A stretch of DNA of 64,000 nt from Roseomonas aeriglobus (GTDB taxonomy: Bacteria > Pseudomonadota > Alphaproteobacteria > Sphingomonadales > Sphingomonadaceae): positions 620,001-684,000 of the forward strand of contig JAFHKN010000002.1 in NCBI GenBank assembly GCA_016937575.1, written 5' to 3'. The notes under the pieces are model-generated. The model was not told the DNA's origin, searched no databases, and saw only the letters and a program-made list of their open reading frames with translations. The translations under genes were made by a program, and so were the position numbers. This document shows, one piece after another, positions 15,830 to 23,756 of the stretch; positions within the stretch are counted from its first letter, which is position 1, and each line of letters starts with the position of its first letter.

Positions 15830-18286
15830 TCAGAGCCCGACGATCCCGCCATCGGTGCGCTGGATGACGACCGTTGCCGAACGCGGGCGATTGCCCGGGG
15901 CGCTGCCCGACTGGCTGGCCGGCCAGTTGCTGGTGATGTTGGTCAGCGTGCCGTCCTCGCCCGGGTGCTGGATGTTGACGAACAGCGTGCGGCCATCGGG
16001 CGTCGAATCGACGCCGGTGATCTCGCACTGAACCGGGCCGACCAGGAAACGCTTCAGGCTTGTGCCCGGTGTCTTGCCGACGAAGGTCGTCGTCGTGGTG
16101 CTGGCCCCGGCTGCATTGAAATTCGTCACCGTCCGCGCCGCGCCGTCGCCGACCGTGCCGGGGATGGCCGCGAGCATCTGGTTGTTCGTCTGGTCGGTGA
16201 AGGCACCGTCGTCGGTCTGGATCCACAGTAGAGGATTGCCTTGGCCCGAGGCGTTCGAGGCGCGGCCGAACCACAGCCCGTCGGGCGAGGAGAAGTCGTT
16301 CGAGGCGTCGAGGTTCGACAGGTTGATGTTCTGCGCGTTCAGATCCGATCCGGCACCGAACGCGTAGATGTCCCAGCGGAAGGCGGTCGCTTCGGTCGTG
16401 TCACCGCTTTCGCGCAGGCGCAGGATGTGGCCATTGTGGTTGGCGTAGCTCAGGTTCGGCGCGTCCTGATACGACCGCGGGTTCGCCGGATCGGTGTTCG
16501 TGCTGGTACGACCCGAATTGTTGGTCAGCGTCAGGTACATCTCGCCCGTGACCGGATTGACCGCGGTCCATTCCGGCCGGTCCATCTTGGTTGCGCCGAC
16601 GCTGTCCGCGGCCAGGCGGCAATGGGTCAGCACGTCGGCCTGGTCGGCGAAGGGGTAGAGCGTGTTCGACGCCGTCAGCCCGTTCTGGCCAAACACCAGC
16701 GGCAGCCACTGACCCGACCCGTCGGCGTTGAACTTCGCGACGTACAGCGTGCCGGTATCGAGATATTTGTCGCCGGTCGCGAGTCGGTCGGTCGCGCTGG
16801 CGTCGGCAGCGCTCCATGCCGTCGCCGATACGAATTTGTAGAGATATTCGTTGCGTGCGTCGTCGCCCATGTACCAGGCAGGTTTGCGACCCGCGACGAA
16901 GGCGCCCGGCCAGCAGCCTTCATGGTTCATGCGGCCGAGCGCGGTGCGCTTGCGCGGGGTCGCGGTCGGATCATAGGGATCGATGTCAAGTACCCAGCCG
17001 AACTGGTTCGGTTCGTTGCGGAAATCCGCGGTTGCCGAGGCCCCGGTCGCCTGTGCGTCCCAGCGACGGTAGAGCGTGTTCGCCGCATCCGACGGCGTGA
17101 CCGTCGCCCAGCCGTAATTTCCCGATGACGAGGTGACGCCGTAGCGGGCAAGCGCCGTCACTTCCTTCGCGCTGCGCCGCGCATTGTCGGTGCCGGTCGG
17201 GCGGCGGAAATAGCCGGCCCAATTTTCCTCGCAGGTCAGCGACGTGCCCCAGGGCGTATAGCCGTTCGCACAATTGTTGATCGTCCCCCGGCCCGCGACG
17301 CCGGTCGGCGAATAGGCGGTGAACAACAGCGCGTTGCCGCGTGCCGGGCCCGAGAAGCTGGTCGGCGTGTTCGGCGTGATGCGGCGGTTGAGGCTGCCCG
17401 ACTGGACATAGCTCCAGGCGCCGGACGACGCTTGCGTCACTTCGACGATGCTGACGCCGTGCGCCTCGATCTCCTTCAGCGCCTCGGCCTCGGGGCGCGC
17501 ACCACCCGCCGACGTCGGGCCGGCGGGGTGGAGGTAGACCTGGACGATATTCTCGTGATTCATCACCAGCAGCCCGCGCGTGCTGCTGGCATCGTCGCGT
17601 CCTGCGCCGGTGGCGGTCAGGCCGAACCAGTGGAGCGCGTCATGCTGGTCGCCCGCACGGGTCGAAAAGCCCGTGTCGGTGCCGTCGTTCCGGTACGCCG
17701 CGGTCGCGCCCGAGATCGGGTCGCCGGTACGGTAGAGCACGCTGACGCTGTAGCCCGCGGGCACGGTCACGACGTCGTTCCTGTTCTTGGCGACCGCAGC
17801 GAAGCTGAGCGTGGCGGGCTGGATGTTGATCGTGGTGTCGGCGGTCGTCGTACCGCCCTTGTCGTCGGTCGCGCTGAAGCGGATGACGATCGGCGTCGTC
17901 GTCGTGACGCCCGGCGCGATGAAGCTGGTCGTGAGACCCGTCGTCGACGAGAGGGTAACGGCCGGGCCGCTGACCTGGGTGAAGCTGGTCGCAGCGATCG
18001 TGCCGTTGTCGGTGGCGGTCGCGGTCAGCGTGACGCGGCTGCCGCTCGAGGTCTGGCTGCTCTGGCCGACGCTGATCGTCGGGCGCGGATCGCTCGCGCC
18101 GATCTTGTCTTCGCCGCACGCCGCCAACGCCGCGCCGCCGAACACCGCCATCGCCGCCGCTGACGCACCGCCCCGCAGCGCATCGCGTCGCGAATAGCGC
18201 CGGTCGATCATGTCGCTGAGCGTCTCGCCACTGCTGCGGTTGGTGTCGACGTCGCCGTCGCTGTAGCCGAAATCGAACGAAGTCAT
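15830..18286 (-). CDS. PhoX-like (DUF839) Tat lipoprotein phosphatase
   Basis: An 818-residue paralogue of the gene downstream. It starts MTSFDFGYSDGD and carries a Tat motif (YSRRDALRGGA), a lipobox (ALAAC), an Ig/PKD-like domain (about 75-165) and a PhoX propeller. Characteristic PhoX motifs are intact: MNHENIVQVYLHP, NCANGYTPWGTSLTCEENW (about 330-352), RMNHEGCWPGAF, YMGDDARNEYLYKFV, MDRPEWTAVNP and LTLTNN. It is therefore expected to be a Ca/Fe-dependent phosphomonoesterase on the cell envelope or surface. ATG 18286 has GGGGGA upstream; the longer frame to 18442 reads intergenic DNA. The adjacent T2SS locus is a plausible export route. Confidence 0.9.
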   Translation of the reverse strand: MTSFDFGYSDGDVDTNRSSGETLSDMIDRRYSRRDALRGGASAAAMAVFGGAALAACGEDKIGASDPRPTISVGQSSQTSSGSRVTLTATATDNGTIAATSFTQVSGPAVTLSSTTGLTTSFIAPGVTTTTPIVIRFSATDDKGGTTTADTTINIQPATLSFAAVAKNRNDVVTVPAGYSVSVLYRTGDPISGATAAYRNDGTDTGFSTRAGDQHDALHWFGLTATGAGRDDASSTRGLLVMNHENIVQVYLHPAGPTSAGGARPEAEALKEIEAHGVSIVEVTQASSGAWSYVQSGSLNRRITPNTPTSFSGPARGNALLFTAYSPTGVAGRGTINNCANGYTPWGTSLTCEENWAGYFRRPTGTDNARRSAKEVTALARYGVTSSSGNYGWATVTPSDAANTLYRRWDAQATGASATADFRNEPNQFGWVLDIDPYDPTATPRKRTALGRMNHEGCWPGAFVAGRKPAWYMGDDARNEYLYKFVSATAWSAADASATDRLATGDKYLDTGTLYVAKFNADGSGQWLPLVFGQNGLTASNTLYPFADQADVLTHCRLAADSVGATKMDRPEWTAVNPVTGEMYLTLTNNSGRTSTNTDPANPRSYQDAPNLSYANHNGHILRLRESGDTTEATAFRWDIYAFGAGSDLNAQNINLSNLDASNDFSSPDGLWFGRASNASGQGNPLLWIQTDDGAFTDQTNNQMLAAIPGTVGDGAARTVTNFNAAGASTTTTTFVGKTPGTSLKRFLVGPVQCEITGVDSTPDGRTLFVNIQHPGEDGTLTNITSNWPASQSGSAPGNRPRSATVVIQRTDGGIVGL

Positions 18287-18471
18287 GTGATTGTCCCCCG
18301 GGGTGTGCGTCAAATGCCCGCCGGCTTTGGCGGGTGTGGACGACACCGGCGTGACGGGGCGGGGACGATTCGGTTGCGATGGGGTTACGAGTTTGTGACG
18401 ACCAGCCATCCGCCTCTTCGAGCGGGGAGAGGGCTTCAACAAGCGCCGTCATTCCGGTTAAAGCCCGGCCC

Positions 18472-18969
18472 ATGCCCCCCGAGCGTACCACCCCCAGCCT
18501 GGCGCATCGCCTGCGTACCGCGGTGGCGGGCCTCGACACCGGGCACGACCGCCGCGCCGGGGTCGCGGTCGCCATTCTTCTCGCCCTGGCGCCGACGCTT
18601 ACCTGGGCCGGCGCCCGCTGGACCGAAGCGCGTGTCCGTCAGGACACCGCCGCGATCGAGCGCACTGCACGCTCCCGCCTTGTGACGATCAGCGCCGTGG
18701 GCGCGGCGCGGCGCGAACTGGATGACGTGCTCGATACCCCCGGTATCGCCGCGACGCTCGACGGGGTGGCCGGGGCGCTGCCGGCAGGCGCGACGCTGAC
18801 GCAGGCCGGCCGCACCGCCGATCGCCGTCTGGCGGTGGAAGTCATGGCGCCCGATCCCGATCGTCTCCGCGCCGCCTTGCGCCGCGCGCCCCAGACCGCG
18901 CGGCTTCGCGACACCGGCCAGCGCCGCGGCGACGGCGCGATGCTGGTCGCGCTGGAGGAGCCCAAGTGA
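18472..18969 (+). CDS. GspL/PilN-like inner-membrane protein (accessory trio, gene 1)
   Basis: A 165-residue bitopic protein: basic N-terminus, one transmembrane helix (about 27-46), a short coiled-coil stretch, and a C-terminal ferredoxin-like part (about 95-160). This order matches PilN or the periplasmic end of GspL. There is no actin-like cytoplasmic domain, unlike the full GspL at 24842. The stop overlaps the next start (GTGAAG/ATGA style, four bases). The three genes 18472-19843 look like a compact L-M-C-type inner-membrane module; assignment is from architecture, not close sequence identity. Confidence 0.6.
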   Translation: MPPERTTPSLAHRLRTAVAGLDTGHDRRAGVAVAILLALAPTLTWAGARWTEARVRQDTAAIERTARSRLVTISAVGAARRELDDVLDTPGIAATLDGVAGALPAGATLTQAGRTADRRLAVEVMAPDPDRLRAALRRAPQTARLRDTGQRRGDGAMLVALEEPK

Positions 18970-19424
18970 AGCTGTCGCCGCTCGCATTCGGCACGGTCGG
19001 GGGGCTGTCCGCCGCTGCGCTGCTGGCGATCCCCGCTGCCGACGCGCTGCGCGACCTGCGGGCCGCCCGCACGCAGCGCGCGACGCTTGCGCAGATCGCC
19101 GCCGACCCCAGCCCGTCGCGGGCGATCGTCATCGATGGCGAGGCGACGGCGGCGCGCGACGCGGGCACCGCGGCCGATCGCCTCGCCGCCCGCGTGCGTG
19201 CTGCGGCAACCAAAGCCGGGCTGCTGGTCGAGACCGCCACACCCGCGCCGTCCATGGGACTTGCCCGTGTGCGCCTGACCGTGTCGGGCACCGAAGACGG
19301 CGTGATCGGGTTCGCCGACACCCTCGAACGCGCCCGGCCGCTCGCGCGGTTCGCGACGTGGCAGATGACGGCCAAGGGCCGGACCGTAACCTTGAGCGGC
19401 GAAGTGGTGAGCCCATGGCAATGA
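18966..19424 (+). CDS. GspM/PilO-like inner-membrane protein (accessory trio, gene 2)
   Basis: A 152-residue protein with one N-terminal transmembrane helix (about 7-28), a helical stretch, and a C-terminal ferredoxin-like domain containing LARVRLTVSGTEDGVIGFADTL. It resembles the short T2SS protein M type (T2SSM_b). The start is a GTG overlapping the previous stop by four bases. Together with its neighbours it would form a periplasmic scaffold between inner membrane and secretin. Confidence 0.6.
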   Translation: MKLSPLAFGTVGGLSAAALLAIPAADALRDLRAARTQRATLAQIAADPSPSRAIVIDGEATAARDAGTAADRLAARVRAAATKAGLLVETATPAPSMGLARVRLTVSGTEDGVIGFADTLERARPLARFATWQMTAKGRTVTLSGEVVSPWQ

Positions 19425-19843
19425 TCCGTGCCGAACGAACCGCCGTCGCCGCTGCTGCGCTGGTCGCCATCGCGACGCCCGCGCTCTTGCTCGGCATCGG
19501 TCGCGAGCCGGTCCCTGTGGCGCCGGCTGCTCCCGCGCTTCTCGCTGCTCGCTCGCCCGTGGCCGGCACCATCGTCTACACGCGCGACCTATTCGGCGGC
19601 GGCGGGGAGGGGGGCTCGATCGAGGACGCACCGCTTCCGGAAGGCGCCCCCCAGCTTGCCGGCATCGTCGGCCGCATCGGCGCCGACGCCGTCGCGATGG
19701 TCCGCACCGCTGATGGGCGCACGCGAACAATCGGCGTGGGGGAGAGCGTCGACGGCTGGACGCTGGAGTCGCTGGCGATCGATGCGGGGTATTTCACCCG
19801 CGGGGGGCAGAAGGCTCGCGTGCCGTTGCCGGCGGGGGAGTGA
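19415..19843 (+). CDS. GspC/PilP-like protein (accessory trio, gene 3)
   Basis: A 142-residue protein: N-terminal transmembrane or signal helix (about 7-28), Pro/Ala linker, and a beta-rich domain (about 80-142) with LAGIVGRIGADAVAMVRTA and TIGVGESVDGWTLESL, which fits the homology region of GspC that contacts the secretin N0 domain. Unlike the GspC at 22582 it has no PDZ domain. ATG 19415 overlaps the end of the previous gene; an ATG six bases later is also possible. The next gene, hicA, starts one base after the stop. Confidence 0.6.
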   Translation: MAMIRAERTAVAAAALVAIATPALLLGIGREPVPVAPAAPALLAARSPVAGTIVYTRDLFGGGGEGGSIEDAPLPEGAPQLAGIVGRIGADAVAMVRTADGRTRTIGVGESVDGWTLESLAIDAGYFTRGGQKARVPLPAGE

Positions 19844-19844
19844 A

Positions 19845-20033
19845 GTGAAGAGCCGCGATGTCATCGCTAGAATCGAAGCCGCGGGCTGGGTTCGCGTGCG
19901 GCAGGCCGGCAGCCATATTCAGTTCCGCCATCCCACGCGCCTCGGAACGGTCACGGTGCCCCATCCGAAATCCGATCTGGCGATCGGAACGCTCAAAAGC
20001 ATCGAGCGCCAGAGCGGTGTAGCGTTGCGATGA
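19845..20033 (+). CDS. hicA: HicA-type mRNA interferase toxin
   Basis: A 62-residue protein with the complete HicA fold: MKSRDVIARIEAAGW, then VRQAGSHIQFRHP with the catalytic His of the GSH motif, then VTVPHPKSDLAIGTLKSI. It would cleave mRNA when free of its antitoxin. It starts with GTG one base after the GspC-like stop, with GGGGGAG upstream, so it appears to be the last cistron of the trio. The gene for the antitoxin faces it from the other strand, which is unusual. Confidence 0.85.
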   Translation: MKSRDVIARIEAAGWVRVRQAGSHIQFRHPTRLGTVTVPHPKSDLAIGTLKSIERQSGVALR

Positions 20034-20036
20034 TCT

Positions 20037-20429
20037 TCAGCCGATCCGCCGCGCGGCAAGTTCGTGTCGTGCAGCGTCGGCGAGAAAGCCCGAACGATTC
20101 TTGGCAACGCGGTCGATCGCGGCAACCAGTCCTTCGTCGAGCGTGATGTTCAAACGCACCGATCGGCCCGGCCGCTCGGCACGCACCAGTATTCGGGCGA
20201 CCTCGGTCACCTCCGGATCGACTGCGAGCGTATCGAGCGGTGTCGGATCGGCGATCGTGTCGCCATATTCGGCTGCGACGATCAAATGGCCGGCCAAGGC
20301 TTCCTCAGCGTTCATCGCCGCCTCCTGCACGGTGGCGCCTGCGGACACGCAGCCGGGGACGTCGGGAAAGAACACGCTGTAGCCATCGTCCGCGCGCTCG
20401 ATGATGGCAGGATAAAGTACCATAGGCAT
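20037..20429 (-). CDS. hicB: HicB-type antitoxin with ribbon-helix-helix DNA-binding tail
   Basis: A 130-residue antitoxin. The N-terminal HicB domain (about 1-65) has YPAIIERADDGYSVFFPDVP, GCVSAGATVQEAAMNAEEAL and HLIVAAEYGD. The C-terminus (about 90-125, SVRLNITLDEGLVAAIDRVA) is a ribbon-helix-helix that should bind the palindrome overlapping its start. The hicA and hicB stops are three bases apart and converge, whereas classical hicAB pairs run hicA-hicB on one strand. Start may be either Met (20429 or 20423). Confidence 0.85.
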   Translation of the reverse strand: MPMVLYPAIIERADDGYSVFFPDVPGCVSAGATVQEAAMNAEEALAGHLIVAAEYGDTIADPTPLDTLAVDPEVTEVARILVRAERPGRSVRLNITLDEGLVAAIDRVAKNRSGFLADAARHELAARRIG

Positions 20430-20450
20430 GGTGTGTATTTATACACACCA
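20429..20450 (-). promoter_or_regulatory. Probable hicB autoregulatory operator and promoter
   Basis: A 22-bp palindrome with perfect 9-bp arms (TGGTGTGTA and TACACACCA) overlaps the hicB start codon. On the minus strand its centre reads TATAAATA, a possible -10 element, which would place the transcript start close to or at the ATG and make a nearly leaderless mRNA. Operator function is inferred from position and symmetry. Confidence 0.65.
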
Positions 20451-20512
20451 ACCCGCTGGTTCAAGTCGCCACGCCGTCAGACGAAGCCGGCTGCGCCGGC
20501 GCGGCAGCCCGC

Positions 20513-22576
20513 TTAGTAAATCCCGTCGATTTCCAGCGTCAGCCTAGGCCCCGGCGGGTTGAGCAGCAGGCTGCCCTTCTGTCGCAGCGCCGCTTCGTCG
20601 CCCCGCAGGCGGGCGTATTTCCCGTCCGTCGCGGTCTTTGCATCGGCTCCGTCGCGCAGGATCGTGGGCTTGAGGAAGATGAACAGCGTCCGCTTCGTCC
20701 GCCCCTCGCGGCGCGACTTGAACAGTTCGCCGACGACGGGGATGTCGCCCAGCACCGGCACCTGGCTCTTCGTCTGTTGGCGATCGTCGGTGATCAGGCC
20801 GCCCAGCACGATCGTCTGGCCGTTGTCCGCCAGCACAGTCGTGTTGATCGCGCGCCGGTTGGTTACCAGATTTTCGGCCGACGACAGCGCCGTGCTGACC
20901 AGCGATGACGCTTCGCCGGCGATCTCCAGCCGGATCGTATCGCCCGCGTTGATGCGGGGCAGCACGCGCAGTGTCAGGCCGACGTCCTTTCGCTCGACCG
21001 TCTGATAAGGGTTGGCGGTACCATTGCCGGTCAGGATCGAACCGGTCACGAACGGTACGTTCTGCGCCGCGACGAATTCGCCCAGCTTGTTGTCGAGCGT
21101 CGTCAGTTGCGGCGTCGACAGAAGGTTAGCCTTGGTCGATGTGCTAAGCGCACGGACCAGGATCGAGAAGTCGTTGCCGATTCCGACATTCGCCGACAGC
21201 CCCTCGCCAAGCAGCGCACCGGCCGGCAAACCCAGAACGCTGCCCAAAATGGTCCCCAGTGGCGTGATGTTCTGGCCGCTGAACGACGTGCCGCCGCCCT
21301 GCACTTGGGTTAGCGCCGCACCGGCCGCGCCGATCTGCACCGCCAGCGCCTCGGCATCCTCGCCGGTGATTTCGGCGATGGCCGCCTCGATCAGCACCTG
21401 CGGGCGGCGGACGTCCAAGTCGGGAATCAGCCGTTCGATGCTGGCGATGGCGGTAGGTGTCCCGCGGACGACGATCGCGTTGATGTCGGGGGCGGGCTGG
21501 ACGGTCAGGTCGGGGGTCGCGAAGCCCTGTGAGGTCGCCGCGGTCTGCTGGCCGAGCTGGGCAGTGGAGACGCCGCCGCTGCTGACGCTGCTGCCGGCGA
21601 TGTTGCCTGACGCGGTGCCCCCGGTCGCCGCGTTGCTGGCGATCAGCCCGCCCAGCGCACTCGTGGGATTGGTCGACCCAACGCTGGTCGTGCTGCGACT
21701 CGACAGGCTCCGTGCGACGGGATTAGTGACCGTCTGCTCCTGCCCCAGAATGCCCCGCAGCACGTCGGTGACGGCTTCGGCATCGGCATAGGCCAGGCGG
21801 AAGACGCGCGTCGTTGGCGCGGCGCCACCGGGCGCGTCGAGCGCTTGCGCCATCCGCCGCGCCTCCGCGACTGCCGCCGGCGTACCGCGCACGATGATCG
21901 AGTTCGACCGTGCGTCACCCGCCACGCGCGCGCCGCCTTCGCCCATCACGCTCTGAATCGACGCGGCGATATCGGCGGCATTGCCGTTCTTCAGCAGGAT
22001 GGTGGTGAACGTCGACCCGCCGCCACCGTCCAGGCTGCGGGCCAGTCCTTCGATCCGGCGGACGTTGTCGGCGTAATCGGTCACGACGATCGCATTGGGC
22101 TGGGTCAGCGGTTCGACCGAGCCGAAATTGGCGACCAGCGGCCGGACGATCCGCGCCGCGTCGGCGCTCGGCACATTCGACAGGCGGATCATGCGGGTGA
22201 TCAGTTCCTGCCCGCTCGCCCCGCGGCTCGGCACCCCGCCGTCACGCACCGCATTGGCCTGCGGTATGATCCGCCACGCGCGACCCGACCGCACCGCGGC
22301 ATAGCCGTTGGCGCGCAGGACGGACTGGAACAGGTCCCACACGCCCGCCTGGCTCAGCGGCTCGGCGGAGGTGACCGTCACCGCGCCCTTGACCGCGGGA
22401 TCCAGGATCAGCGTGCGGCCGGTCAGCCGGCTGATCTGTTCGGCGACGTCGGCGATCTCGACGCCGCGCATGTTGACGACGATGTCGCTGGGCGCCGGAG
22501 TCTGCTGCGCGCTAAGCGCAGTGCCGGCCAGGGCCAAAGCGAGCATCGACAGGCGGATGGGTCGGATCACGTACAT
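20513..22576 (-). CDS. gspD: Type II secretion system secretin
   Basis: Outer-membrane secretin of 687 residues: signal peptide (about 1-23), N0 domain (VVNMRGVEIADVAEQIS), N1-N3 repeats (ITRMIRLSNVPSADAARIV, TFTTILLKNGNAADIAA, TRVFRLAYADAEAV), and the secretin core with the signature VPVLGDIPVVGELFKSR. A Ser/Gly/Thr-rich insert (about 290-340) interrupts the N3 domain, as is common. The start lies five bases after the gspC stop, completing the leftward G-H-I-C-D block. Confidence 0.96.
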   Translation of the reverse strand: MYVIRPIRLSMLALALAGTALSAQQTPAPSDIVVNMRGVEIADVAEQISRLTGRTLILDPAVKGAVTVTSAEPLSQAGVWDLFQSVLRANGYAAVRSGRAWRIIPQANAVRDGGVPSRGASGQELITRMIRLSNVPSADAARIVRPLVANFGSVEPLTQPNAIVVTDYADNVRRIEGLARSLDGGGGSTFTTILLKNGNAADIAASIQSVMGEGGARVAGDARSNSIIVRGTPAAVAEARRMAQALDAPGGAAPTTRVFRLAYADAEAVTDVLRGILGQEQTVTNPVARSLSSRSTTSVGSTNPTSALGGLIASNAATGGTASGNIAGSSVSSGGVSTAQLGQQTAATSQGFATPDLTVQPAPDINAIVVRGTPTAIASIERLIPDLDVRRPQVLIEAAIAEITGEDAEALAVQIGAAGAALTQVQGGGTSFSGQNITPLGTILGSVLGLPAGALLGEGLSANVGIGNDFSILVRALSTSTKANLLSTPQLTTLDNKLGEFVAAQNVPFVTGSILTGNGTANPYQTVERKDVGLTLRVLPRINAGDTIRLEIAGEASSLVSTALSSAENLVTNRRAINTTVLADNGQTIVLGGLITDDRQQTKSQVPVLGDIPVVGELFKSRREGRTKRTLFIFLKPTILRDGADAKTATDGKYARLRGDEAALRQKGSLLLNPPGPRLTLEIDGIY

Positions 22577-22581
22577 ATGTC

Positions 22582-23373
22582 CTAGCGCATCGGGACGGTC
22601 ACGGTCACCGACCGGCCGTTCCGCAAGATCTGGATCTGGGCCGTCCCGCTCGCCTGCGCGCCCGCGATCGCCGCACGCGCGGCGTCGGGGGAGGTGAGGG
22701 GACTGCCGTTCAACTGCTGGATGACGTCGCCCTGCTGCAGCCCGGCCGGAGCGCCGGCACCGATGCGATAGCCGCCCTCGGTCGGCGTCGCGCCGAGCCG
22801 CTGGAGCATCGCTTCGGGCGTCGGGCTGGTCGGCGCGGGCGGGGCGGCGGCAGTGACGGCATTGCCCGCGGGTGCGGCCGGTGCGGCACCCGCAGCGGGG
22901 GTGGCGCCAGGCGTCGCGAAGGGGTCGGGGAAGGCGAGGAATTCGCTACGCCCGCCGTTGTTCAGAATGACGCGGTTGATTTGAATGGCGCTGATCGTCG
23001 CACCGCCGACGGCCTCGCCGACCTTGAAGGGTTTCATCGCGTCGCTGCCCGACTGGATATAGGCGATCGACAGCTCGGCGGGACGCGCGAAGACGATGCC
23101 CTTCAACGTCAGTTGCAGCGTCGTCGGCGTCGCACTGTCGGCATCCGCCCCGGCGCGGCCGAAGGGCGCCAGTGCGAGCGTGGGGCCAAGATCCGGCACC
23201 GGCGGCGCCGTGCGCATCGGCGGCACGGTGATCGCCCCGACATCGGCATGACCGCCCAGCCGCCATGTCAGGCCGGCGAGCGCGAAGGCGACCGACACGA
23301 CCACCGCGCCGGTGAACACGTTCAGCACGATTCGCTGGCGATAGGGGGTAAGGTCGAACCGGCGGAGGATCAT
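22582..23373 (-). CDS. gspC: Type II secretion system protein C with PDZ domain
   Basis: Inner-membrane clamp protein of 263 residues that links the inner-membrane platform to GspD. One transmembrane helix (about 17-38), a homology region (about 75-145: LTLKGIVFARPAELSIAYIQ, FKVGEAVGGATISAI), an Ala/Pro linker, and a C-terminal PDZ domain (about 190-263: GYRIGAGAPAGLQQGDVIQQ, LNGSPLTSPD). The ATG overlaps the gspI stop (ATGA). Confidence 0.92.
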   Translation of the reverse strand: MILRRFDLTPYRQRIVLNVFTGAVVVSVAFALAGLTWRLGGHADVGAITVPPMRTAPPVPDLGPTLALAPFGRAGADADSATPTTLQLTLKGIVFARPAELSIAYIQSGSDAMKPFKVGEAVGGATISAIQINRVILNNGGRSEFLAFPDPFATPGATPAAGAAPAAPAGNAVTAAAPPAPTSPTPEAMLQRLGATPTEGGYRIGAGAPAGLQQGDVIQQLNGSPLTSPDAARAAIAGAQASGTAQIQILRNGRSVTVTVPMR

Positions 23374-23756
23374 CGCCGCCCCTCTTGCGTCACCGGCTCG
23401 CCCGTGTCGAGGAATCCGTCGAGCGAGGCGGTCGGCGAGGTTTGGCCCTCCGCATAGACATCGACCCGGACGCGGGCGATCGCGGGGTCGGCGGTGGCCC
23501 GTTGCACCGTGCGGACCAGCCAGTTGGTGTCGAGCATCGTCACCCGTTCGGGCGCGGGAATGCCGGCGTTGAGTTCGGTCAGCCGATTCTCCGCCACCCA
23601 CATCGCAGCCGAGCGCTGCTCCATCGCGCGGGTCGAATCGATATGCTGCTCGACCGCGCCGACCAGACCCACCGTCGCCACCGCCAGCACCGCAAGCGCG
23701 ACCAGCGCCTCGATCAGCGAGAAGCCGTCGGTGTCGGTCCCCCCCAAATGCGTCAC
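23370..23756 (-). CDS. gspI: Type II secretion minor pseudopilin I
   Basis: A 128-residue minor pseudopilin. The prepilin site is DTDG|FSLIEALVALAVLAV with Glu at mature position 5, after an 11-residue leader. The mature domain includes AAMWVAENRLTELNAG. It forms the pseudopilus tip with GspJ and GspK. The start overlaps the gspH stop and the stop overlaps the gspC start. Confidence 0.93.
   Translation of the reverse strand: MTHLGGTDTDGFSLIEALVALAVLAVATVGLVGAVEQHIDSTRAMEQRSAAMWVAENRLTELNAGIPAPERVTMLDTNWLVRTVQRATADPAIARVRVDVYAEGQTSPTASLDGFLDTGEPVTQEGRR

Noticed and set aside
13376..16231. 951-residue plus-strand open frame across the PhoX-like genes
   Set aside because: It runs across two genes and their spacer on the opposite strand; the composition is typical of antisense GC-rich DNA and no domain is recognisable.
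18301..18442. N-terminal extension of the second PhoX-like protein to 18442
   Set aside because: The extra residues are Pro/Arg-rich intergenic reading without a signal; the ATG at 18286 has a good ribosome-binding site and leads directly into the Tat signal.
18472..19843. Reading the trio as a degraded copy of gspL-M-C
   Set aside because: All three frames are intact, overlap neatly and have coherent domain layouts, so decay is not supported; they are better seen as short, functional variants.
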